This document shows, in pieces, positions 35,625 through 43,793 of a DNA stretch of 64,000 nucleotides. The notes below the pieces were generated by a model that saw only the letters and a list, made by a program, of their open reading frames with translations, made no database searches and had not been told where the DNA came from. The first letter of the stretch is position 1. Every line of letters starts with the position of its first letter. The position numbers and the translations under genes were made by a program. Source of the DNA: Sphingobacterium sp. GVS05A (GTDB lineage Bacteria; Bacteroidota; Bacteroidia; Sphingobacteriales; Sphingobacteriaceae); the NCBI RefSeq assembly GCF_019969845.1, contig NZ_JAHXYR010000008.1, positions 186,001-250,000 on the forward strand, written 5' to 3'.

Positions 35625-36455
35625 TTATCCTGAATGTACAGGAATAACCATCATGGCTGCCTGACTTTTCCAAGCCATTTTTTGTGCAATACTGGTGTTG
35701 AAAATCCGGCTAAGTAAGCCTTTGTCGCGATGGAATGTAACCATCATATCAATATGGTTTTCATTAATATATTGATTGATGCCAACGGCAATATCCGAGT
35801 GTAAGATATAGCTGTATATGGGATGGTAGGGGGCCAGCAGATCGTTCATAATGTTAATCTCTGTGCTGACAACTTTACTGGCGGGATCTTCCTTGGTGAC
35901 GTGAACCACATAGACCTCACTCTTTCGGAGTACTTCAGCTGCATTGATCAGCAGCCGGTCTAACTTAAGCTTCACTTCTTTGAGATTGGTTGCGATCAGC
36001 ATCTTTTTAGGGATTCTGAATTCGGCTTTGGCAGGTACAACCAATAACGGCGTGTGGCAATTCTCAATTAATTTTAGTGTGTTGCTACCCAAGAGAAGCT
36101 TTTTAAAACCACTTTTTCCAGCAGTTCCGACGACAACAATATCGATATCTTCCTCAGCACAAGTGCGGTTGACACCATAGCTCAATTCATACTCCTCCAG
36201 TATTACTTTCCATGCTATTCCCTGTGGAAAGAGTTGCATGAGATCTTCCTGCCACACGTTGAGGTCTTTTTGTTTTTCTTCTAGTATATCCAGATTGCTG
36301 ATGACAACAGGCTCTGTTCCAACCGTTGGTATCACCTCATAAGTATGGTACAACACAACCCTTTCTATGCCCCAAAGTGGAGCTAATTTTGCGGCATATT
36401 GAGCTGCAGCATAGGCATTGTCCGAGAAATCTGTTAACAAGAGAAGATTCTTCAT
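35625..36455 (-). CDS. Tandem-domain universal stress protein, paralog 1
   Basis: The 276-residue protein has two Usp folds. The first (MKNLLLLTDFSDNAYAAAQYAAKLA...) ends with an intact ATP-binding motif GTAGKSGFKKLLLGSNT (G-x2-G-x9-G-S/N). The second (KKMLIATNLKEV...) has only FHRDKGLLSRIFNTSI in that place, so it should not bind ATP in the usual way. A paralog of identical length lies at 37421-38251 on the same strand, with doxX in between on the other strand. Usp proteins act in the cytoplasm in stress and starvation responses; the precise role is unknown. A GTATTTA-N6-TAAATAC dyad (36493-36512) lies 38 bp upstream of the start. Confidence 0.88.
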   Translation of the reverse strand: MKNLLLLTDFSDNAYAAAQYAAKLAPLWGIERVVLYHTYEVIPTVGTEPVVISNLDILEEKQKDLNVWQEDLMQLFPQGIAWKVILEEYELSYGVNRTCAEEDIDIVVVGTAGKSGFKKLLLGSNTLKLIENCHTPLLVVPAKAEFRIPKKMLIATNLKEVKLKLDRLLINAAEVLRKSEVYVVHVTKEDPASKVVSTEINIMNDLLAPYHPIYSYILHSDIAVGINQYINENHIDMMVTFHRDKGLLSRIFNTSIAQKMAWKSQAAMMVIPVHSG

Positions 36456-36901
36456 AATAATTTTATAATCGGGTCTATGAGACTTAAATTACGTATTTAG
36501 AATCATAAATACAATATTTTTCTGTCAGCTTCCCTATTTTTCTTTAAGTGTATTCCCTCATTTCGTCCTTGTTTCTTTCACTCAAATAGGCATGTTTTGT
36601 TGAATTTCTTAATCTATATCAAGGAAAGGTAACACATTTTGACCTTATTTTGTTCTCGTTAAAGGTGGATAAAGTATGTCGCATGAAGGGGGAAAGGTCA
36701 CCGATACCAAGTAGGATAAATGAGACACTAATTAGCGAATGAAATGAGTTTATTGATACCTTTGAGAAATAAACACAAATCAATAACCGAACGGAGTGGG
36801 CTCATTGATGCCGCTGAAAATAGACAATAATCAACAAAAATTGATTATTTTAGAAATATCAATCAGTAATTAACATTTTAATACATTATAATTTTCTATT
36901 T
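36456..36901. other. Divergent intergenic region between usp and doxX
   Basis: No gene is seen. Contents: a 7-bp dyad GTATTTA/TAAATAC at 36493-36512; an imperfect direct repeat of about 49 bp (36737-36785 and 36789-36836, roughly 70% alike, mostly transitions); and a 9-bp inverted repeat AATAATCAA/TTGATTATT at 36826-36849 close upstream of doxX. Confidence 0.45.
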
Positions 36902-37309
36902 ATGGCAATTTGGAATTCATTGGGAAAATATAGGGATACAGGTTTATTGATCCTTCGTATCGGATTAGGTGTCATGATGATTATGCATGGTTTGCCAAAG
37001 CTGCAAGGAGGTCCTGAGCTCTGGACGGGGGTTGGAAAGGCTATGGGCAATATCGGTATCAATTTTATTCCGACATTTTGGGGCTTTATGGCGGCGGCAA
37101 CGGAAACTATTGGTGGTCTTTTCTTACTATTGGGTCTTTTCTTTAGACCTTCAGCCTTGTTACTTGCTTTTACCATGGTGGTTGCCGGATTGATGCATCT
37201 TTCAAAAGGCGATGGTGTCTCTGGCGCATCTCATGCCATTGAATTGTTCTTTGTATTTCTGGGACTCGTCTTTATTGGTCCGGGCAAACATTCTGTAGAC
37301 AAGAAGTAG
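36902..37309 (+). CDS. DoxX-family membrane protein
   Basis: The 135-residue protein has four predicted helices (about 14-32, 56-78, 82-105, 110-128). LLILRIGLGVMMIMHGLPKLQGGPELWTGVGKAMG and the FWGFMAAATETIGGLFLLLGLFFRPSALLLAFTMVVA block are typical of DoxX proteins. Members are inner-membrane proteins, some linked to thiosulfate oxidation or to oxidative/thiol stress; no enzymatic partner is adjacent here. Its position between two stress-protein paralogs suggests a stress role (inference). Confidence 0.88.
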   Translation: MAIWNSLGKYRDTGLLILRIGLGVMMIMHGLPKLQGGPELWTGVGKAMGNIGINFIPTFWGFMAAATETIGGLFLLLGLFFRPSALLLAFTMVVAGLMHLSKGDGVSGASHAIELFFVFLGLVFIGPGKHSVDKK

Positions 37310-37355
37310 ATTGCGGATACATAGAAATCTATGTAAAATGGCAGCAACCCTAAAA

Positions 37356-37403
37356 GGCAAAAGTATATCCTGAATATTGAATATTTGGAGAGATACTTTT
37401 GCC
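37356..37403 (-). terminator. Terminator of usp paralog 2
   Basis: GGCAAAAGTAT and ATACTTTTGCC form an 11-bp stem around a 26-base loop. On the minus strand it is followed by TTTTA, so it mainly serves the minus-strand gene. Confidence 0.65.
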
Positions 37404-37420
37404 CTAGCCCTTTATGCTAT

Positions 37421-38251
37421 TTATGATTTATCCATCGGAATGACTAATAAGTTTGCCGCGCCATTCCAAGCAATTTTTTTGGATATACTTGTTTTAAATA
37501 AGCTCGCCAATAGACCTTGTTTCTTGTGAAAGGATAGGATGAGGTCTATATGTTTCTCTTTCGCATATTCTGCTATTCCCAATGTAATATCCTCATGACT
37601 GATGTAATCATAGATTGGTTTATACTTATCCAGCCGTTCATGCAAATGTTTTAATTCTTGCGCCAAATCTGCGGCGGAGCCTTCTTTCTTCGCAACATTC
37701 AAAACATATAACTGCGCTGAAAATGTGTCGAGGACTTGATCCAGATTAAACAAACTCAGTTTTCTGTCAACTTCTTTAAGGTCAGTGGTTGCCAATACAT
37801 TTTTTGGAACAGCCGGATTTACCTTATGGGAGACAATCAACATCGGTTTATTGCAGATGTCCATTAGGGTAATGGCATTGCTTCCCACCAGGATCTTCGC
37901 GAAACCAGTCTGTCCTGTGATCCCTAGTGCGACAAGATCAATATCTCCGGATTTACATAGGTCATTTACACCTATCGGAAGATCGACATCTTCCATCTTG
38001 TGGGACAGTGTCACTTGTGGTGGAAAGAGTGGTCCGATCAGCTCCAACCAGGCATTTAACTCTTTCTCTTTAGCCTCTTTTACTTCGTCATTAACCACAA
38101 CAATGGGTTCATTGTTTACAATTGTTACACTGTTATAAGTATGGTAAACAATAACTTTTTCAGTTTTCCAAGCCTCTGCACATAAGGCTACTTGTTTTGC
38201 GGCTAAAAGTGCATTTTCTGAAAAGTCGGTTAGAAGTAGGATACGTTTCAT
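37421..38251 (-). CDS. Tandem-domain universal stress protein, paralog 2
   Basis: It has 276 residues, the same length and layout as the protein at 35625-36455: first Usp domain with GITGQTGFAKILVGSNA as ATP motif, second domain degenerate (FHKKQGLLASLFKTSISKK). The shared endings (KKIAWNGAANLLVIPMDKS against QKMAWKSQAAMMVIPVHSG) show a gene duplication. Conservation of degeneracy in the second domain of both copies means it predates the duplication. Function is inferred as stress or energy-state signalling only. Confidence 0.88.
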   Translation of the reverse strand: MKRILLLTDFSENALLAAKQVALCAEAWKTEKVIVYHTYNSVTIVNNEPIVVVNDEVKEAKEKELNAWLELIGPLFPPQVTLSHKMEDVDLPIGVNDLCKSGDIDLVALGITGQTGFAKILVGSNAITLMDICNKPMLIVSHKVNPAVPKNVLATTDLKEVDRKLSLFNLDQVLDTFSAQLYVLNVAKKEGSAADLAQELKHLHERLDKYKPIYDYISHEDITLGIAEYAKEKHIDLILSFHKKQGLLASLFKTSISKKIAWNGAANLLVIPMDKS

Positions 38252-38435
38252 TGTGATATCGTTTTAAGGGTAAAATCCATCATTATCCAGACTCTCATTT
38301 TATAGATTCTGAGCTTGTGAAGCAATTGTCAGTTCTATTTTTTAAGCCTTTATATGTAGAACAATTAATGTTATGATAAGTTACAAAGAAAATATGAATT
38401 TGATGTTAAAGGTTTGAGGTTGTGATGAGCATCAT

Positions 38436-38471
38436 AAAAAAAGGCAACCGTTGTTACGATTGCCTTTTTTT
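38436..38471 (-). terminator. prc terminator
   Basis: AAAAAAAGGCAA pairs with TTGCCTTTTTTT around a 12-base loop. It works in either direction and lies 20 bp after the prc stop codon. Confidence 0.85.
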
Positions 38472-38490
38472 CGTGGAATTTTATCCGTCT

Positions 38491-40635
38491 TTATTTTTTG
38501 TTCGCAAAATTAATGATGTAATCAGTCATTACTTTCGCACTCTCATCTTTTACAAAGTCAAGGTCCATCTTCGGTTGAGGTTTGCCTTCTTCCCATGCCG
38601 GTTTACCCTGTAATTTCAATAAAGCATTGATGCGGTCCTTATTTTTCTTAAGATTGTCATCTTTTTCTTTTTTGAATTTATTTAATTCCAATGAAATTTT
38701 GACATCTTCATCTTTTTGAGCCTCTTCAATGTCTTCTTTCAAATATTTGTATTCCAGTGAATTTTTAATCCGGGTCTCATGTAGCGTCTCCAACTTTTTA
38801 TCCACTCCACTCATATCTGCTACTTTTTTGAAGTTACTGGATTGAATTTGATCCCAAGGAAGAGCAGATTTTTCTGAGCTTTCACCAAATTTCTCTGCAG
38901 AGAATTGGGATGGGAATGTAATGTCGGGAGTTACTCCTTTGTGTTGCGTACTGCTACCATTGACACGATAAAATTTACCCAACGTGATGTTGATCTGTCC
39001 ATATTGTGGCGCACCTTCCGGTGTATCCGGATCTTTCTCTCCTGATGCTTTTAATAATAGGCGACTTGTAGGGCTAATCACACGCGACATGTCGATAGCC
39101 GATTGAACAGTTCCTTTACCGTAACTTTGTGAGCCAAGGATTACTCCTCTACCATAATCTTGAATTGCACCAGCGAAAATTTCTGAGGCTGAGGCAGAGA
39201 AACGGTTGATCATTACACCTAATGGGCCGTCCCATGCTACACCTGCATTCTTATCTTCTTCGACATCAATATTATTTTTAGTATCCCTTACTTGTACAAC
39301 AGGGCCCTTATCAATAAACAATCCCGTAAGATCAATTGCTTCAGGTAGTGAGCCACCGCCATTGAAACGCAGGTCGATAATTACAGCATCCACTTTGGCT
39401 TGTTTTAGCGTATCTAAGATCAGTCTCACATCTCTTGTTGTACTTTTATAGTTCGGATCGCGTCTTCTGTAGGCTTCAAAATCCATATAAAATTTAGGGA
39501 TATTGATCACCCCGACTTTATACATTTTTCCATCAGCCCCTTTGATGTTCATGATCTCTTTCTTGGCAGACTCTTCTTCGACAACGATTTTTTCTCGTAC
39601 TAAGGAAACAATGCGCGGATGCGAGTTCATCGGTTGTCCTGCAGGGATAATCTTAAGTCGTACGATCGTTCCCTTCGGACCTTTTATTTTGGCTACTGCG
39701 GCGTCTAATCTCCAGCCGATGATATCTTCAAATTCACCATCTTTACCTTGCGCCACAGCAATGATCTTGTCATTCACTTGGATGGTCTTGTCTTTAAAGA
39801 TAGGTCCCCCCGGAATGATCTCATTGATGCTTACGGCCTCATTGTCTATGGTCAGTCTTGCTCCAATACCTTCAAATGTATTGGCCATCCCTTCATTAAA
39901 GGCTTGTGCATAAGAAGGGTTGAAATAAGAAGTATGTGGATCTACAGCATCTGTAAGCGCCTGCATAATGATCTGAAAGGCGTCATTTGAATTATATTTC
40001 TTTGTTTGGGAAATTAAATTCACATAACGTTTTTTCAATGTTTCTACCTGTTTAGTCTTTGCACTGTCAGTAGATTTACCACTAGCGGTTTCCAGGTTCA
40101 ACAAATCGTACTTCACACGTTTACGCCATTGGTCGTTGGCTTCGGCATCCGTTTTGAACCAACCTAATTTTTCACGGTTAGGCTGATAATATTCATCTTT
40201 GGTAAAATCTTGCTTTTTGTCGATTTCAGAAAGTGCATATTGCATTCTTTCCAAATATCTCTTTTTATAGACATTGAAGATTTGGAAAGCCGGCGATAGG
40301 TCGCCATCTTTTATATCTTGGGCAAGATTACTCTTGTAAGCTTGAAATTCATCGATATCCGACTGGAGTAAATAATTTTTGCTTTGGTCCAAACCTTTGA
40401 TCAGATTATCATAGATAATTCCAGATATCGAGTCATTCATTTTGACCTTCTTGTAGCTCGCATTTTCCAGTAATCCAATCACTTCTTTCGCGATGATCTG
40501 ATGCTGGGTGCTCGGCTTGAGCCCACCGTCATCTGGAAGCGCCACCCGTGGTTTTGATCCACAGGAGACAATAGATACCACAAAAAGTGCAAATATGAGT
40601 TTCCTAAACATATTTTCGACAGTTTTAATAATCAT
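38491..40635 (-). CDS. prc: Tail-specific (carboxy-terminal processing) protease, S41A family
   Basis: This 714-residue protease has the Prc/Tsp architecture: lipoprotein signal peptide (FALFVVSIVSCGSKP), long N-terminal helical domain (about 45-250), PDZ domain (FEGIGARLTIDNEAVSINEIIPGGPIFKDKTIQVNDKIIAV), S41 domain with the catalytic serine in NRFSASASEIFAGAIQDYGR and lysine in GSQSYGKGTVQ, and a C-terminal DUF3340-like helical domain. It degrades or trims periplasmic proteins from the C-terminus. The first Met gives eight extra residues; Met9 (40611, MFRKLIF) gives a more typical lipoprotein signal. It follows the TPR gene by 179 bp and may be cotranscribed with it. Confidence 0.93.
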   Translation of the reverse strand: MIIKTVENMFRKLIFALFVVSIVSCGSKPRVALPDDGGLKPSTQHQIIAKEVIGLLENASYKKVKMNDSISGIIYDNLIKGLDQSKNYLLQSDIDEFQAYKSNLAQDIKDGDLSPAFQIFNVYKKRYLERMQYALSEIDKKQDFTKDEYYQPNREKLGWFKTDAEANDQWRKRVKYDLLNLETASGKSTDSAKTKQVETLKKRYVNLISQTKKYNSNDAFQIIMQALTDAVDPHTSYFNPSYAQAFNEGMANTFEGIGARLTIDNEAVSINEIIPGGPIFKDKTIQVNDKIIAVAQGKDGEFEDIIGWRLDAAVAKIKGPKGTIVRLKIIPAGQPMNSHPRIVSLVREKIVVEEESAKKEIMNIKGADGKMYKVGVINIPKFYMDFEAYRRRDPNYKSTTRDVRLILDTLKQAKVDAVIIDLRFNGGGSLPEAIDLTGLFIDKGPVVQVRDTKNNIDVEEDKNAGVAWDGPLGVMINRFSASASEIFAGAIQDYGRGVILGSQSYGKGTVQSAIDMSRVISPTSRLLLKASGEKDPDTPEGAPQYGQINITLGKFYRVNGSSTQHKGVTPDITFPSQFSAEKFGESSEKSALPWDQIQSSNFKKVADMSGVDKKLETLHETRIKNSLEYKYLKEDIEEAQKDEDVKISLELNKFKKEKDDNLKKNKDRINALLKLQGKPAWEEGKPQPKMDLDFVKDESAKVMTDYIINFANKK

Positions 40636-40814
40636 TTTATAAAAAAAATATTCAGCTCTTATTGATAAGCGTGCTAAATTTAGTGAAATTCATAGCACAT
40701 TATCATAGATTCTAAAAATTTATTTGATTTATCCTTTAATATTTACAAAAAGCTTAAAATACGATTTATTTCTTACTTTCGATTCTTCGGTTGTTATTAT
40801 CGTACGAAGATCAA

Positions 40815-41918
40815 TTAATTGTACAATTCGTTTTTCAGTTGTGTATAGGCCTTGTAGGTCTGGTCGGCCGAAGGATAGTCCTTCAATACAAGGTATACTT
40901 CGCCTAATTTGTCTAATATCGCCAAGGACAACTGTTTGTTATTCTCGTTGGAGGCCAATTCAGCAGCTTGAATAAATTCTTTAATGGACACCTTGTAATT
41001 CCCATCCTTTTGCTTGGAAGCGGCAAGCAGATATTCGATCTCTGCAAGCTCACCACTTAGATTTTTTGCATTGGCCAGATCACGTGCCTGCAATAAAAAC
41101 CATTGTGCCTCGGTGTATTTGTTTTGTTTAAAATAGATTTCCGCCAGCATCTCCCATGCGAATATTTTACCTTCATAAGCCTTTGCTTTATTAAATAAAG
41201 GGATAGCGCTTCGGATAATGTTATTTTCTGCGGCCTTAAAGTTCTTTTGCCCTGCACGGGCCATGGCAATTAATAACCATGCATTGGCCTGCTCGAGATA
41301 GCTTTTACTTACCGTGGCATAGGTATGATATTTTTGGGCGCTTTCTTCGGCTTTGTCGAAATCGCCATGATACAATTGAAAATTGCTCAAATTCAAGTTA
41401 ATTGTTGCAATATCATCCTTGTTGTCGGTACGATTTGCTAATGATAATGCATCATATAGAAATTTTGAAGCAGCACTACTATCATTATTCTTAATTGAAA
41501 ATAGGGCAGCTTCATTGGCTAAGGCATAGCCTGCAATCCAGTTCTCTACTTTTTTCTGATTTTCGATGGTATTATTCCATGCTGTGGTATTAGCAGGAAC
41601 GGGATTCATCAAATATTGAAAATGCCCCATATTATTGGTGCTTTTCAATTGCAGTAACAAACGTTGGAATAGCAGTTGCCTGGCGATTTCCTTACTAAAG
41701 CTTTTTTTGCTCGTATAATTGTCTTCAATAATTTCGTTTTCAGTCTTTGGGGGAGGTAGGAAATACACCTCTGGACCTACGCCGCTAAAGGAAGCATCAT
41801 ATTTTTTTATTGCCCCAGTATAGTCTTTTGGGGTATTCTGTGCCATAACCTTTCCGCTCATTCCAAGGGTCGTGGTTAGGGCAGTCAAAAGTAAGGTCCA
41901 GTATTTCGTCATACTCAT
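40815..41918 (-). CDS. Secreted tetratricopeptide-repeat protein
   Basis: The 367-residue protein has a signal peptide (cleavage near VMAQN) and a series of helix pairs with TPR character: ALANEAALFSIKNNDSSAASKFLYDALSLANR, IATINLNLSNFQLYHGDFDKAEESAQKY, ANAWLLIAMARAGQKNFKAAENNI, AWEMLAEIYFKQNKYTEAQWFLLQARDLA, and a last LAILDKLGEVYLVLKDYPSADQTYKAY. It should be a periplasmic scaffold; no catalytic domain is visible. Its promoter shares a 34-bp palindromic architecture with the S41 peptidase gene beyond rarA, and prc lies downstream on the same strand, which together suggest a link to envelope proteolysis (inference). Confidence 0.82.
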   Translation of the reverse strand: MSMTKYWTLLLTALTTTLGMSGKVMAQNTPKDYTGAIKKYDASFSGVGPEVYFLPPPKTENEIIEDNYTSKKSFSKEIARQLLFQRLLLQLKSTNNMGHFQYLMNPVPANTTAWNNTIENQKKVENWIAGYALANEAALFSIKNNDSSAASKFLYDALSLANRTDNKDDIATINLNLSNFQLYHGDFDKAEESAQKYHTYATVSKSYLEQANAWLLIAMARAGQKNFKAAENNIIRSAIPLFNKAKAYEGKIFAWEMLAEIYFKQNKYTEAQWFLLQARDLANAKNLSGELAEIEYLLAASKQKDGNYKVSIKEFIQAAELASNENNKQLSLAILDKLGEVYLVLKDYPSADQTYKAYTQLKNELYN

Positions 41919-41948
41919 TCATTATTACGCGTCAATTAACGTCTCATA

Positions 41949-41982
41949 CAAACTTAGATAAATTGTATACCAAAAGCAATTT
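41949..41982 (-). promoter_or_regulatory. TPR-gene promoter with internal inverted repeat
   Basis: On the minus strand TTG (-33) is followed after 20 bp by the -7 box TAAGTTTG (41949-41956). Between them an AAATTG...CAATTT inverted repeat is laid out as in the promoter at 43739-43772: from AAATTGC to the end of the box both are 34 bp long and share the CAATTTATCTA-GTTTG half except for one base. The start codon is 31 bp from the box. Confidence 0.65.
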
Positions 41983-42100
41983 ATCGATCTCTGCTCTTCC
42001 ATAAAGAACTTTAATAATAGAGCAAACTCAGATAAATTGTATAGTGAAATCAATTTATCGATCTCTGCTCCGCCATAAAGAACTTTAATAATAGAGCAAA
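41956..42100. repeat. 74-bp tandem duplication of the TPR-gene promoter region
   Basis: Two head-to-tail copies (41956-42026 and 42030-42100) share AGATAAATTGTATA, CAATTTATCGATCTCTGCTC and CCATAAAGAACTTTAATAAT followed by AGAGCAAA. They differ mainly in the loop of the inverted repeat. The distal copy's -7 box has become TGAGTTTG and is probably inactive, so it may act only as an extra operator. Confidence 0.85.
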
Positions 42101-42154
42101 TATGAAGAAAAATTGTGTGAAAAAATGTTAAAGTGTTTTTTGAGTATGAAGTAG

Positions 42155-42172
42155 TTAGTATTGAGTATTGAG
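42155..42172 (+). repeat. TTAGTATTGAGTATTGAG repeat upstream of rarA
   Basis: Two overlapping units of AGTATTGAG. It is the reverse complement of the element before pafA (25895-25912) and also occurs at 11981 and 43581. Confidence 0.6.
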
Positions 42173-42291
42173 ACCTTGGTGGCACAAACCTGTGGCTTAC
42201 CGGTTATTTTCTTTTTTAGTTATACGTTCACTGCTTGGGAGTCCTTTATTTGGCTAAACTAAAATATTTAGTTATTGTAGGGTTTAATTTT

Positions 42292-42299
42292 TAAATTTG
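42292..42299 (+). promoter_or_regulatory. rarA -7 box only four bases from the ATG
   Basis: TAAATTTG fits the -7 consensus and ends 4 bp before the rarA start codon. If used, transcription would begin at or just inside the start codon, giving a leaderless mRNA. The next in-frame Met lies after the conserved N-terminus, so the ATG at 42304 cannot be moved downstream. Confidence 0.45.
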
Positions 42300-42303
42300 T
42301 ACT

Positions 42304-43584
42304 ATGGCAACACGTATCCCTCTTGCAGAACGATTACGACCACATCAATTGAAAGATTATGTGGGGCAGCAGCATATTGTTGGTCCCGATGCAGTACTTT
42401 ATCATGCGATCCAACAAAAGAATATCCCCTCAATGATATTATGGGGGCCTCCAGGTGTTGGAAAGACAAGTTTAGCGCTGTTGATTGCCAAGGAGCTGGA
42501 TAGACCTTTCTTTGCCCTGAGTGCAATTCAGGCTGGCGTAAAAGATATCCGGGAGGTCATTGATAAAGCCGAGCGACTGATGAATTTCAATCAGGATCAG
42601 CCAATTCTGTTTATTGATGAAATACATCGTTTTTCCAAATCCCAACAGGATTCGCTACTGGGGGCTGTTGAGCGCGGTTTGGTTACACTGATTGGCGCGA
42701 CAACTGAAAACCCTTCATTCGAGGTTATATCAGCCTTGTTATCCCGTTGTCAGGTCTATGTGCTGGAGCACCTGTCAGAGGCAGATCTTATCGGTCTGGT
42801 TCAAAAGGCACTTCATGAGGATGAATATCTCCAAAAACAAGCGATTACTGTTGAAGAGTATGAGGCGCTGTTACGCTTGTCTGGTGGTGATGCACGCAAG
42901 CTGTTGAATGTACTTGAACTTGTTGTCAATGCTGCAGTTCTCCATAAGGAACCCATTAGCAATGCTTTTGTGCTGAAGCAGGTGCAACAGAATATGGCGA
43001 TCTATGACAAAGCGGGGGAACAACATTATGATATTATTTCGGCATTTATTAAATCTATACGAGGATCCGATCCAAATGCTGCGGTATACTGGCTTGCCCG
43101 GATGATCGAAGGGGGAGAAGATCCTTCATTTATCGCCCGCAGGTTATTGATTTTAGCTTCAGAAGATATTGGTAATGCCAATCCCAATGCGCTCCTGTTG
43201 GCTAATAACTGTTTCCAGGCAGTGAACGTCATCGGATGGCCCGAATCACGTATTATTCTTTCGCAAACCGTCATTTATCTTGCGACTTCGGTCAAGAGCA
43301 ATGCATCCTATGAGGCCATTAATAAGGCACAGGCGCTCGTGAAACAAACCGGTGATCTGTCGGTTCCCTTACATATCCGTAATGCACCGACTAAACTGAT
43401 GAAGGAGCTTAATTATGGAGCCGAATATAAATATGCACACGCTTATCCTGGAAATTTTGTGCTACAGGAATTTCTGCCCAAAGAGGTTAGTGGTGTAAAA
43501 TTATACGAACCGGGGCAAAATCCTCAGGAGGAGAAGATCCGCCAGAGCCTTCGGGACAAGTGGAAAGAGAAATATAGATATTAG
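42304..43584 (+). CDS. rarA: Replication-associated recombination protein A (AAA+ ATPase)
   Basis: The 426-residue protein begins with PLAERLRPHQLKDYVGQQHIVGPDAVL, the clamp-loader-like N-terminus of RarA/MgsA/WRNIP1. Walker A is GPPGVGKTSLA, Walker B FIDEIHRFSKSQQDSLL, sensor 1 IGATTENPSFEV, sensor 2 SGGDARKLLNVLE. The C-terminal tetramerisation region contains KSIRGSDPNAAVYWLARMIEGGEDPSFIARRLLILASEDIGNANP. It acts on stalled replication forks. The stop codon TAG is itself part of a TTAGTATTTAG repeat. Confidence 0.95.
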   Translation: MATRIPLAERLRPHQLKDYVGQQHIVGPDAVLYHAIQQKNIPSMILWGPPGVGKTSLALLIAKELDRPFFALSAIQAGVKDIREVIDKAERLMNFNQDQPILFIDEIHRFSKSQQDSLLGAVERGLVTLIGATTENPSFEVISALLSRCQVYVLEHLSEADLIGLVQKALHEDEYLQKQAITVEEYEALLRLSGGDARKLLNVLELVVNAAVLHKEPISNAFVLKQVQQNMAIYDKAGEQHYDIISAFIKSIRGSDPNAAVYWLARMIEGGEDPSFIARRLLILASEDIGNANPNALLLANNCFQAVNVIGWPESRIILSQTVIYLATSVKSNASYEAINKAQALVKQTGDLSVPLHIRNAPTKLMKELNYGAEYKYAHAYPGNFVLQEFLPKEVSGVKLYEPGQNPQEEKIRQSLRDKWKEKYRY

Positions 43585-43616
43585 TATTTAGATCTTAGTA
43601 GTTAGTATTTAGATTA
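43581..43616 (+). repeat. TTAGTATTTAG repeat overlapping the rarA stop codon
   Basis: Two copies of TTAGTATTTAGAT/TTAGTATTTAGATT separated by a degenerate TTAGTAG. The first copy supplies the rarA stop codon. Related to elements at 11981, 25895 and 42155. Confidence 0.55.
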
Positions 43617-43738
43617 TGGGGTGTAAGTCTACCAGGCAATGGTTATTTTTATTAAAGACTGTGGTTTTGATGTGATCCTGTTTTTTTGAGCTTAAGAGGC
43701 CGCCGAAAAACTACAATTCTTTGATATCAAGCGTAATT

Positions 43739-43772
43739 AAATTGCATATAAAAAGCAATTTATCTATGTTTG
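43739..43772 (+). promoter_or_regulatory. S41-gene promoter with internal inverted repeat, deciding the start
   Basis: TTG at 43742-43744, a 20-bp spacer and TATGTTTG at 43765-43772 form a full Bacteroidota promoter. Perfect arms AAATTGC (43739-43745) and GCAATTT (43755-43761) flank a 9-base centre. The layout is base-for-base collinear with the TPR-gene promoter at 41949-41982. A TTG codon at 43770 lies inside the -7 box, so translation starts at ATG 43794. Confidence 0.7.
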
Positions 43773-43793
43773 TTTTACAAATTGCTTCAACAT

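Noticed and set aside
41956..42100. CRISPR-like repeats
   Set aside because: Only two adjacent copies without regular spacers, and no cas genes in the window.
41925..42185. 86-codon minus-strand reading frame
   Set aside because: It lies wholly in the 74-bp tandem promoter duplication, and its apparent internal sequence repeat is only the DNA repeat translated; no protein character.
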